A DNA stretch of 64,000 nucleotides from Lactifluus volemus. Its lineage: Eukaryota; Basidiomycota; Agaricomycetes; Russulales; Russulaceae. A model generated the notes under the pieces. That model had not been told where the DNA came from. It ran no database searches and was given only the letters and a program-made list of their open reading frames with translations. The stretch spans positions 1 to 64,000 of the forward strand of contig WTXI01000049.1 of assembly GCA_022376515.1 (NCBI GenBank). The letters are read 5' to 3'. Positions 34,835-45,931 of this stretch are shown here, in pieces. Within the stretch, counting starts at the first letter, position 1. Each line of letters opens with the position of its first letter. A program made the position numbers and the translations under genes.

Positions 34835-35807
34835 TGTCGCACGTTTTATATGTTACATGTACCATGTATATACAAGTAGTGTTACTCGGACTCCACGGAC
34901 CCATATGGACATCCCTCGTAGCCAGGCGAACGGGCAAGCGAAGGGGGTGTGGAAGGAGTCAAAAGTAATTTAGTTTATAATCATCAGATCGCTCAAATTT
35001 TTTTATCAATATCACACATGACGAATGATCAAAAAGTTATATCATAGCTTGGTCAACTGTTGGTAGCCTGACTTGTTCATATGACCTTCTTCGGACCCGT
35101 GTGTGGTCCCCATGTTTTTTCTTAAATCTTGTCTCAGCCCTTCTTGATAATCCAGTTCTGTGGCGGCCAAACGAAAGCGGCGAGTTGGGGGATGGGGCCA
35201 CCTGATCCATCGCGGCGTCCAGTTCACTGGTAACTTAACCCGGTGGGTTGGAAACCTCACATAATACACTGGCACGTGTGCCCATAAACCTCTTTATATC
35301 TCTGGGGGGCTCGCGCGGACAACTCGGGTACAAGTACAATTGGTGCCCCCCCCCGCCCCTCCTTTGCCGACGGAACTGCCAATGAGTCGGGTGGCTGCAA
35401 TCGTTTACAGTATTGTATCCTTTGTCATCTACCGGGAACTCCTTGACGCGCGGGGCGCGGGGGCGTGGGGGTGGGGCGTGGGATCGAGCAGCGCTTACAG
35501 TTGTCAAAACGCATCAGCTTCACGTACTGATGACGCGATCAAGTGAATAACACGCAGTGTGCGTCAGGATTTGACAGACCCACGAAGGTGCTTAGATCGA
35601 AACGGAGGTTGATAAGGGTGCCGAGCGAGTTTTGAGTTAGTCAAAAGATTAGTACGTGCGAGTGACTCGGCAGTTACAATGCTTCATGCTATGTTACATC
35701 AAATCGTCCAACAACGACAAAATAAAAATAAAAACCAAAGAATGGTTCACCCAATCAGTGCCAGAATAGACAAAAAGTGCGTGTTGTGAGTAGATCTGTC
35801 TGCGCGC

Positions 35808-37011
35808 TCAAAGTTCCTCGTGTGCCTGACCACCAGACGTTGGGTTCTCCGGCTCCACTCTAGCCGCCTTCTTCTGCTCCTCCGCCTCCTTACCTGGTCT
35901 GGGCGTAGCAGCTACAGGCGGAGGTACGGGAACACCCCAACGCTCTCTCTGCGCCACCTCCTGTTTTGGGTCGCAGTGTTGAGGTAACGGGCTCATCGGG
36001 TCGATGGGAGGATGGGTCACGCGGCCGACCTGGAAGTACGACTTGTGGTCTCTGAAGAACTTTTTCCAATGTTCTACGCCCTAGAAGAACCGGCGTCAGA
36101 TTCTCTGGGTGCGTGCGCCAGAGGTTGGACTTTTTTTTTTACCTGGAGCTCGCTCTCGGAGAGCCCACGCAGATCGTGCGTGCGATGTTCTTTGAAGCAA
36201 CCGGTTCCAAAGGCCCGCGCGGCATCCACGCCCGTCCTGTAAACCCAACGGGTTAAGGTCCATTCGAGATGGGAGAGACTGAGGACGTACATGAGAGCAT
36301 AGGATCCACCTGGGCCATAAACGCGGCGATTACTCGACACGTCAAAAACGTCTCCATCAATCTAACAACAACATCGACACAAAGTTCACTCAGCTTTTTT
36401 TGTTTTGAAAAAAATAACAAAGAACGAATCCCCACGCACCGCGAGATAAATCGGCTTTTCAGCATCAGACCCATCAAACGCTGCCAACAATCCCTCCGAG
36501 AACAACCTCTGTTGACCCGGAGCCAACCACCACTTTCTCGCTCCGACGATCCAAGAACCGACCAACGTTCCTCCGTCAGCCTCATTCGCACTACCCCACA
36601 TCCATTCCCCAGTGACGAATTTTCCAGCGAGCAACACGACCAGCGCCAGGTAAAAGAAAAACTTGAGCAAGCCCAACAACCCAACCTCACGTTCCGCCGT
36701 CGGGTCAGGTTCGGCGGCCGGTGGGTTGGGATCACCTCGAGCGATGGCGGCTAAACGGGCGTCTTCACGTTCGCGCCAGGCGGCGTGGATCTTGGCTTGT
36801 TCGTCGCGGTAGGCTTTGTACCTTGAAAACAAGTATGATATTTGAAATAAAGTAAAAAAAAGTTGAAGGGTTGAAAAACATACGCTAGGAAAGGTTGGTT
36901 GGCCCGCTTCGTGGAGACCATACGGTCGGGGATGGCAGGGTCGGCGACTTTTGGAGTATCATCCCTAAAGTTGGGGTCAGGTCTGCCCTCTGGGTTTGAG
37001 AACCAGGACAT
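35808..37011 (-). CDS. Cytochrome b5-like heme/steroid-binding protein (MAPR/Dap1-like)
   Basis: Predicted membrane-anchored heme-binding protein of the progesterone-receptor (MAPR) family; Dap1 in yeast binds heme and supports cytochrome P450 steps of sterol synthesis. Start ATG at 37011 gives MSWFSNPEGRPDPNFRDD. A hydrophobic segment (LLGLLKFFFYLALVVLLAGK) follows a charged helix (YRDEQAKIHAAWRERED). The b5-like core is IYLAIDGDVFDVSSNRRVYG, PGGSYALMTGVDAARAFGTG, CFKEHRTHDLRGLSESELQ and HWKKFFRDHKSYFQVGRV, with the tyrosine of VYGPGGSY in the position that ligates heme in MAPR proteins. The tail is Pro/Glu-rich. Five exons, all splice junctions keep frame and no frameshift is needed. It may be a larger fungal relative and not Dap1 itself. 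Confidence 0.85.
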
Positions 37012-37686
37012 TGTTTGTGGTAGAGGTGAACAACAAGCTCGCTTGTACGATTTTAAGTATAATCTGATTGGACCACGTGTTAAATTATTACAAGCCAAAA
37101 TGCAGCATCGATAATTAGGTGAATAGACCGCTCCGAGGCCGGCGACGGGTGGATAAGCTACTAAGGGTACGAAGTACGAATACGGGTAGATAGATGGTAC
37201 AGACATGAGACTCGAGGGGGAAGTTCTTGGTTCACAGAGGGCGTTTAAAAAGCAAAAGTAGACAAAGGAAAATGGAAAAAAGGAGAAGAAAAAAAGAGTA
37301 CATGCCCCCGAATAGTAGTAATACCAGAGATTTGAGCGAAGAGAGTGTAATGAAATGGCACGATGAGATGGGGTTCGATATTACCACAGTAGGCATGCGT
37401 TTGTTGGGCGTGACAAAAGAACCAAACTTGGACTGTGAGGGAAGAAAGAGTAATGAAGGAGGGATGAGATGACAGGGGTCCACCGAGCACACTGCCAAGT
37501 TGACGAAAGGAGAGTTCGGAGGGAGGACCGTGAGCGAATGGGCTGTGAAGGCGTGGTGATTGAGCAGATTGCGGTGAAGTTCCATAATGAAAATGCGATT
37601 TGCAAAGATGCAAAGATACTGAATCGAGGGCCGAGTCGAGACGAGAAGACCAGATACCAAAGGATAGCAATAATGAGAGCAACTGC
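37012..37686. other. Spacer between two minus-strand genes
   Basis: Holds the 3' UTR of the RGS gene and the promoter of the b5-like gene. Long minus-strand frames here (152 and 176 codons) are T-rich and overlap each other, as expected of UTR sequence. Nothing else recognised. Confidence 0.4.
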
Positions 37687-39920
37687 TCACGACGCGGCGT
37701 CATTCCATGCGCGTCGCCCTGCTTCTCGATCTCCAGGGACTGTGCGCGGCCGCGATTCGTGTGCTGCCACTGCACCTTTTTGTGACACCGTCACGTACGC
37801 GCCTCCAATCTCCTGGCCATTGTCAAGCCCTGGCGGTACCGTCGGGCCTGTGTTGCTCAGGTACTGTACGTCGTGGTCCAAAAAGTCAAAGTCATCGTTC
37901 TGACTGCGCAGCGCCACAAATCGGGGCGTTTTTGTGAACTATACAATGACGCACAGTCAGTATACAGCGCATAAACCGGGGTGTGTGAACGCACCTTGGG
38001 CACAGAATCGGTAGCCATGAGGCGAAATACATGAGTTTGTATGCGTTCGTATAGACGGATCATCATATGCAGTTGTGTCGCATTGAATGAGCTCAACTGA
38101 TCGGCCTGGAGACGACCCTGGAATGGCGTGCCCGTCAGACCCTGCATGACCTCACTCAAGTACGCCGACAGCTCATTGCGCAGTCCATGATCGATGTTGA
38201 GCTCGGACTGACTGCTCGGGGCAAGGTACATGGTGTATATCTCATATGCTTGTTGAATGAGCGCCTCGTGATGTTGCTCCATGGCTTGCTGGCCTGGCGT
38301 GTGGGCCTTGCCGCTAGTTCGCTCTGGTAGCGGCCGCTGAAAAGCTGTGCTGCTTGCCGTCGAGGTGATATTGAATTTGCGTTTGAAATCTTGGACTTCG
38401 AGCCAGAAGGCAAGATTCTCTTCGCAAAAGTTGTCCCGTAAATGGTCACGAAAAAGCTGACAGAGCGTTGGATTTTCGATAATGAACTTGAGGCGTTCCG
38501 TGTTGCTCTCCTTTGTGCGCTTGTCCGCAGGGATATCCTCGATGTAAGATGCGTTGAGCTTCTCGGCGAGGGAGATTCGTCTGTGAATCTTGGCATCGGA
38601 AGACGATAATAGCTTGGGGGTTCCCTCCACTTCAATAGAAGTGCGCTCAGCAGTGCTGAGGTTGGCGGTTGAACTGCTAGGTGAGTCGCGTGAGCTAGCA
38701 GTTCGAGTCGTGTCCCAGCGGGCCGTTCGAATGCCTTCATCTGTGATCCTGTAGATCGCCTTGGCGGTACATCGGAATTCACCCGTTTGCTGAAGTAATG
38801 GTCATTTACAAAGTCGATTCGTGATGTAAGGGAAGATAAAACACGTACGCTGACCGGAGAGCTTCCACCAGGTGCTGAACCGCGAACAGTGAAGATGATA
38901 GCCGAGTCATTGTTCTTGCGCTTGTCGCTGACGAGTGCTATGAGGCCAAAACGAACAAATTGGGCAGCCATCTCTGCGGCTTCCTCACGACCAACGACCG
39001 AGGTAAAGTCACAGAGCCACTCGAGGGCGGCGAGGGCAGCAAAGCAAGATCGATGACCGGCGGCTTGGGATCTGGCGGTAGAGAGGCGATCGGAGACATC
39101 CATGAGTTGTATACCCTTGGCACGTTCGTGATAAGCGGCTGTAGGGTCAAGATTCTGGGATGTTGGGGGTGGATAGTTCGCTTGACGGCCGGCGAAGCGA
39201 CGAAAAGGGCGGTTATGACGGATTGTGAGACAATGATCTCGTCATCGACGGAGCGACGTTCGAGATGGAGAAGCTTCATGCATATGGGTTGCGTGGCGAA
39301 CACGCGAGATAAATGGTCGCCGTTGATGCCATTGCGGCTGATGAATCGCTCAAGGACATGAAGACCCTTGGGCGTAAGAACGTAGACGCCACGGTCCTTG
39401 AAGAGATTCGAGGAAGGGTCGGCTGCATTCTCGATGAGACGTGCATCCATAAAGTGTTGTGACATGGCTTTGGCCATATCGCGCGTCATCGAGAAGGTCG
39501 TCGTTGTTGTCGTCGTGATGACTCGTGAGGGTTCTCTAGGGTCCGGCCCACGATTAGATTGGGAAAATTTAAGAGAAGCAAGGTTTGCGGCGGCTTCATC
39601 ACTGGTATGGGGTTGCAAAGATGTAAGGAAAAAAAGAGCGGGATCAAAAGAAAGGGGAGGGGGGATAGGGAAAAGACGAGTCAACGCACGTAGAAAACGA
39701 ATTTGGGAAGGACCGGAAGAACTGCTTGTGGGTTGTGAGTTGTAAAGAGACAATGAGAGTTGCAAAGAGGTCGAGGGTGTCCTGTAAGTAAGGTAGAAGG
39801 AAAGTGAGTGGTCGAAAGTGAGTGGGGGAGAAGGAAATGTACTTTTAGGAAAGGGCGACCTCGCTTTGTGGTCTTCATCATGTGGGACGAGGAGGCCTGG
39901 GGAGAAGCATCTGGTTGCAT
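37687..39920 (-). CDS. thn1: Regulator of G-protein signalling, DEP-DEP-RGS (Thn1/FlbA/Sst2/Crg1 type)
   Basis: GTPase-activating protein that shuts off G-alpha signalling; the Schizophyllum thn1 and Cryptococcus CRG1 relatives control hyphal growth, mating and development. Start ATG at 39920: MQPDASPQASSSHMMKTTKR, intron, then DTLDLFATLIVSLQLTTHKQ FFRSFP (first DEP start), intron, DEAAANLASLKFSQSNRGPD, FSMTRDMAKAMSQHFMDARL, and the second DEP (ALEWLCDFTSVVGREEAAEM). The RGS box runs SYIEDIPADKRTKESNTERL, FIIENPTLCQLFRDHLRDNF, CEENLAFWLEVQDFKRKF to QLHMMIRLYERIQTHVFRLM. The last exon is 37687-37938 or so. About 650 residues, normal for the family. One T appears missing at 39203-39206 (ALFRRFAGRQ). 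A longer in-frame extension to 40065 exists but ignores the good first intron. Symbol by family resemblance. Confidence 0.88.
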
Positions 39921-42900
39921 GGTAGAGAGGGGGGGAAAGGGTGGTGAAGAGGGAAAGGATGAGAAGATGAAGGGAGAGAAAGAAGAGAAAGAAGGGAGGG
40001 AAATGGAAGTGGGGATGAGAAAATGGGGATGGGGAATGGGAAAGAAATGACAAGAGGGGAGGCAAGGGAGGGCAGCTGAGCGAGCGCCGTCTGATGTGTT
40101 GAGTTGGGGTCCCCCAAGCCTCTCACTAGTCTAGGTATCTCAATCAAACCCTAACCTCTCTCTCACTCGGGTTTTATCCCCATCATTCTTCTCCCATCTC
40201 ATCTCGCTTTACCACCGCAAATTATCCAAATCGGGTACAATCGACCCCGTGCACCAGCTCAAGCCGCCAAGCTAACTCATCCTCGCGCCTCAGGTACCAC
40301 CGAACCCCGTCCAAAGACGCTCGAAGATCATCCACCAAAAGAGACTCTGCGCTGACCGGCTTCGATTCCTCCTTCTTTTTCTTTCCGCCCATCCGACTCC
40401 GCGTCTCATCTTTCTTCCTCCCCTCTCACTCTGACACGTAGCACACACACCCACTTCCCGATCGGCCAGCCTCGCCCAAATCATCAATCGTCATCTAATT
40501 CCTCCCTTTTTAGTCCTCGGTTTCCGTTCCGGCGTGAGTCTTGGTTTGAAACGGTATAGCAGGTACCTGTTTTATAAAAATGACATATCCCGGCCTTCCT
40601 TTTTGAAGTATCCTACTGTATGTTTGTATCTACCCATGCAATGCAAACGCCTAATCGTTACTCACGAGACACGCAATCTGCACGCTCCTCTTTTGCCTCG
40701 TGTTTAATTAATCTGGCTCGTGCCGATCTCGCTTATCCCTCTATTAATGCGCGAGCATATGTTCGTCCCGAACTCATCGCCTGACAACGTCCATCAACAG
40801 TCCACGATTCCCGAAAGGAATGTTAGGGCAACAACCGGCTGTCCCTTTTTCTTGTTCTACGAACATCGCGCACATTTAACGGCTCGTTCATCCATGATCA
40901 ACTTGACATCCTCGTCTTTGCATGGTTACCGCAGCCGAGTAGCACCAAGATTATCAGCACGTTCGTGTTGTATAGTGGCCTCGAGGCACGCCAAACTTGA
41001 CTCACATTGCCTCACGTCATTTCTTTATTCTTTTCCTGGTTTTCTGTACCTGTCCTAACCCTGGCAACCACGCACGTCCCAAAAAGAAACAACAGCGGTC
41101 ACCTTCTTCTTCTTCGTTTTCAAATGCACAAACAAAAACCACTTAATGCGTGCGACAGCCCGGCTTTGCGGCGCAGTTTTACCCCCATATATGGTATACC
41201 CTTGCCTGCATTTGGTCATCTGGTCCCAACTTCTTTCCCAATACCACTCCCGTTTCCCCTTCGGATGACACTCTCCAACGCGAATCATGCTTTATCCCGA
41301 CTGGAGTTTTGCCGGACATAGAAACCAGTGATCTCGCTTGCTACCGACTCCGAAAAAGCCGACTCCCGCAGGTGGTGAACTCCGCAACAACTACAGTATG
41401 AGAGTGGGAAAACAAAAAGATATTTGACATCCCTACCAAAACAGGATCACGGTAAATTACTGTACGTCTATTGTCCATTAATATTCTCAAGCCCCTTCAT
41501 CCTTTCTAGCCAACCCTGACAACAAGAGTTTTTATATCTATCCAAACTTTACGGTGGCACACGACGTGTTGCGCCGAGAAGGAACGAGTTCTTTACTCTT
41601 TTCAGACATCTTTATAAATAAATGACTACCAGTATAGGGAACAGCGCCAGGTCACGCGAGTTAAGGATGGGTGAGATGGAGCCGCGGCCTATGATAACCG
41701 TGATGCGGTCAGCCGAGACTCGGCGACAGAGATAGCGAGCATTTGGCAGTCATCGGTGTTTCCGGGCCAGCCCCCCCCACCCTCCTTCAATGGCGATCCC
41801 CGAAAAACGCTGCCACGCGAGTGACATCGTGAAGTATAAAAACAAAAAAAAAGATCTGTGAGCTGGCTGCACTTGGTTGACCTTTCTTTTTCCACCACAC
41901 CAGCTAAACGCGTAAAATTAGAAAAAAAAAATGGAAGTTTTTGACAGAATTCTGAGTTTTGCAAGTTCACAACTTAAACGACGATCCGCGGGTGGCTTAT
42001 CCGTCGTTCGCTCGCTCGCTCGTGGCTTATACTATAAGCAGCAATCTTTTGACGCTTGAAACTCGGAAATATCATCAAACGAACAAACAAGACAGAAAAA
42101 ATAATTTCATCTCGAGTTCAAAGACGCTTTTCTGGATCCTCAGGCTCTCTCTCCCCCACCCCTTCTTCCTTTTCAATTACAGTACAACGTTCGGCTCTAC
42201 CCATACTCACCGATCTAATTTTATTACGGGACGGAAGCCGTTCAAAAAAAAAAATGGTTCCTCAATATAACTGTAACGCCAAGGCGAGATGAGATACAGT
42301 TTGTACAACTTGAAAAAAAGTCGGTACTGTATACGTGTACCTACTAAATTTACGATCGATATTCGGTACCGAGTTCCGCGCGATAGATGCGGCATCCCCC
42401 TTTCAAATGTGTGGCGCAAACGGGAGTTCGGGACGGTGAAACATCCCTTTTGCCGTTTCATTTTCACTTTCCCTCCCTCTTCACCCTACCAGGGAGAATG
42501 TGTGTCGTCAGAACCGTAACCCATCAACTACCGCCGTGCCTGATCGGTATAAATTTTTGTCGCAAGTCCTTAGCTAAAGGCGGAAATTTTTCGGAATAAA
42601 AACCATTTTGGTTTGACAGAGAATTTGTTCAACAACAGACGCTCCGCGAAGCAGGGAACTCAAGTAGAACAATGTGTAGATAATAAATGGGTGGGTTCAT
42701 CCTGCTCTCTTCCCTGCTGTATAAGTTGCCAATCCTCCGTCTGCGTCAGTCATGTCTTTCAAGTCCTGACGTGAATTTCAATTATGAGGTGGGGATAAGC
42801 CGGACATGTGTCGTATCAAGCTACTGCCACCAATCTTCCGAAGCCTTGGACACAAAGAGCGCGACAAAAAATGAAACTACCTTCAGGAGGGCGTAAGTTT

Positions 42901-45854
42901 ACGTTGAAATGTTCCTCTGGGATGATTGAAGTGTGTGTGAGTGTGTAAGCTTGCTGTGGCTGAAAGGCTGTGCAAAAGTTGCAAAACGTGGGACACTGAC
43001 ACCGGAATTCAAGTGGCGGATCATTTCAATAGTTGGTGACAGATATCGTGATCACTTGACACGAGTAAGAGAAGAAAAAAAAAAACCGAGTTATGACAAG
43101 TGACAGTTTGACGGGCTGATAGTAAGCTGACGCCATTCCCCAGTCATCTTGTATGACGAGTGCACGGAGGTTATGCGGGGGCCTTCACCAGACGTTCACC
43201 GTGGTGTGTAATTTACTGTACTGGCGCACCTGTCCATGACATGATGAAACGAGTCACTGAGAAGCAATCCATTCCACCTTCCTGTTGCGTGTGACACAGC
43301 GCGGACACTAATTATGGAACGGAATGGAACAAGAAGGAAGAGTGGAGCCAGCCCTCCGGGGGTTGGGGGGATGAACCAGTTCTGTCACCATAGAAACCAT
43401 GACAAAAGAGTGAGTTCCGGCGGAAAGTGTTCGTTGGAGCTCTCAGGACTCAGGTAAAGAAAAAAAAAAAGGTTGAGGCTGGAAGTGGAGAGATCAGAGA
43501 TCTCACTCTGAGGCTTTTTTTTGCTTCCAAACCCGCAAATCGGGAAGGTCGGGTTTTTGATCCGCAACCCTGCGCGCTCGAGTGACCGAGTTCAAGTTTG
43601 TAAAACATAAAACTTCCTTACGCGAGTTCGCTCCGAGGGGCTAGCACTTGGGTAGTTTTCAGGGTCAATTTCAACCCTTGGGGGCTTTGATGATGTTGTT
43701 GATGTTGCTGCAATCACTCCTTTTAGCGCTTTTTGTCCCACACAACGCAATTTGACTGCAGCAGCGCTTACTTTTGGACCGTTTTGCGAAAAAAAAAAAA
43801 ATCAATCATTTAAGTCAATGTGACTTTGTACGGTACGGTTAATCCGTTCAAAGTTCGCCGCGGCGATAACGGACTTTCGGATGCGTCTCCGAACGGATTG
43901 CGGGGAAGGGGGTGAGCAGAGACTCAGGGGGGAAGACTTGTCGTGTTATGGGCAGTCATTTTTTGTTCGGGGCGTTTCATCTCTTTTTTTTTTCAGTAAC
44001 ATTCATCGTGTCGTTTCTATGTATTGGTGTCTCCTCAAGGCCTCAATTCCGACATTCCGTCCCTGCAGTTGTAATGTACCGAGTACTAGTGCATCCAGCC
44101 CTGCTGTCCCCACTGATTCGGAGCCGGAGGTTCTCTCTTGGCACCATGCGCGTTTGCGCCCGGATACACCACACCAAATGTCCGTCCCCAACCCAAATCT
44201 CCCCCTTTTTGACCAGTCTATACCCATAAGCGGCGCATATAGCCGGATACGTTGCGTTGCATACACGCGGACTACGACATACGATACTTGTAACATCGAT
44301 CAGCAGCACTGCAAGTCAAACGCCTTGTTGTATCATGTGGCGTATCTGTTACGTACACATCATAAAAATCATAGGACAGTGCTCCCAGTGCTCCCAGGGT
44401 CATAAATTTGCATCAAGGCCCTGTGCGTGTTTATTGACCAAACACTCTGCCTCGTGCCCAAAAGCAGCGCTCTAGACCGTCCTAGCGGGCCGGCGGTCCT
44501 CACAGGGCCGAGGTGCATTACGTACACTTTACTGAAAGTGTCTGCCGACGGTTCGGCAGACAGTCCCTAGCTACTATGTCCGTCGCTGACAGAAACATGC
44601 ATTTTTTGCTCTTCCTATCGCCGACGTAAGTTACCAATGACACATTCGGAGGTGTGTCGACGTCAACTTTTCGTTTTATTGTTTCACTTGATTATTGACT
44701 GTTTGGTATGGTGAGTGGAGCGCTTTTACGATATAGGCCCACAGTTTTGTATCGCGGTTTGCGGGTGCGACTCCCGAGTCGGACGCACGACACAACACGA
44801 GGCATTTGATGTGATCAATGAGATTGGGCGCAACTGGGGCGGCGGATCTCGAAAAAAAAAACACGCTCACATCGTGTCCAGGCGTCCAGCTCTCTCTATT
44901 TTTACTTTAGCCTACTCCCCCTCTTGTCCGACAACGGCGGACCTCAATTTTCGGATTTGTTCCAGCCACAAGATGTAGTTGTTGGAACGCGTCGTGGCAT
45001 AGTGCTTCATAATAGCAGCTCGCTGCCAAATCACCTCGGGATTGTACGCTTCACGGCCGGGTCACGCTGCTATTGATCTAGACAACATCATGACCCGCTT
45101 ACGGATATCTGCATCTCAACTCGATTGACTCATGGCTGGCTGGCTTGCCTTAGGCGACCATGGCTATCCTAGAGCCGGTTTTTTTTTTTCCGTCTTAATC
45201 GGTCCGTTGGTGGGTTGGAGCTGTAACGAAGTACAGTAAATTACTGATCGGTGTTACTGTAAGATCGGGAGTACCTTGCTTGCTAGCGTTTTTTTACTGC
45301 AGTTCCTGTTAGACTCCGCTTTCTCCATTTGTTCAAACATCAGACTTTTCCCGGAAAAGCCGGGATTTCTCCAAAAAGAATGGACCAGAGTTCCATCCAA
45401 TACTAGGGCTTTGATCAGTACCAGTCAAAACGAAGGTTAGCCCCATCAAATTCAGCCTTGGTGTATTGTGCCAAGGTCCCTCCGAGAACCCTGGGTGATC
45501 ACTCGATCGCGTTTGGAGTGTCACTGCTGCTGGCACTGCCAGCCTTGCTTCATCGTTCCCGACTACTCTTGGCGCATTGCATACCTTTGGTTGTGTATTA
45601 CAGCAACTACCATCTGTCCCAGCGAAAAGACAAGATGTCCTTTTTGCTTCTGTCCTCTAACGTGGTCGGCTACAGCAATTGCCACGTGTTTATCGACAGG
45701 AGAGCAAGTCGGATAAACCGAGCAAACCAACTTGATTAACTCTGAATAGCACCGCAACGGTATAATAATGTCATGTCTTCATACTTATGTACTGAATAAA
45801 ATACGACACACAATCGGGACAAGTAACCCAGTTGTTAGGTTAGGGGTATTCAGG
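39921..45854. other. Six-kilobase spacer between divergent RGS and STI1 genes
   Basis: No gene could be supported. Many poly-A and poly-T runs and short frames. TACWGTA words occur at 40614, 41392, 41458, 42178, 42325, 43214, 45232 and 45255. The 174-codon frame at 43881-44405 starts with ATG but has no recognisable domain. Unusually long leaders are common upstream of fungal signalling genes, so part may be 5' UTR of the RGS gene. Confidence 0.4.
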
Positions 45855-45867
45855 GAATGTTCTCGAA
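45855..45867 (+). promoter_or_regulatory. Heat-shock element upstream of STI1
   Basis: GAATGTTCTCGAA is a perfect three-unit GAAnnTTCnnGAA element, the binding site of heat-shock factor Hsf1. It lies 65 bp upstream of the STI1 start codon. STI1 is a classic Hsf1 target in yeast, so position and gene agree. Confidence 0.75.
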
Positions 45868-45931
45868 GGCGATAGTCACGACGGTGTCCTCGAGCATATT
45901 CGCACTCTCCTGTTTACTCCAACTCTCAATC

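Larger units (their letters stand above)
34401..35807. other. Intergenic region with simple repeats
   Basis: No gene recognised. It contains a (TCTG)n microsatellite at 34659-34693 and a TTG-rich trinucleotide stretch at about 34790-34834, plus AT-rich sequence near 34970-35040. Confidence 0.45.

Noticed and set aside
37232..37775. 152- and 176-codon minus frames downstream of the RGS stop
   Set aside because: Overlap each other, very Ser/Leu/Phe-rich, and lie in the expected 3' UTR.
39921..40065. N-terminal extension of the RGS protein from ATG at 40065
   Set aside because: It reads through the first intron in a T/C-rich leader; the 39920 start with two introns gives the family's DLFATLIVSLQLTTHKQ segment.
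43881..44405. 174-codon plus frame
   Set aside because: Has an ATG but no recognisable motif, and overlapping frames on both strands are equally open.
45857..45931. Upstream in-frame ATG extending Sti1 by 25 residues
   Set aside because: It sits within the heat-shock element and adds a hydrophobic leader not seen in this cytosolic family.
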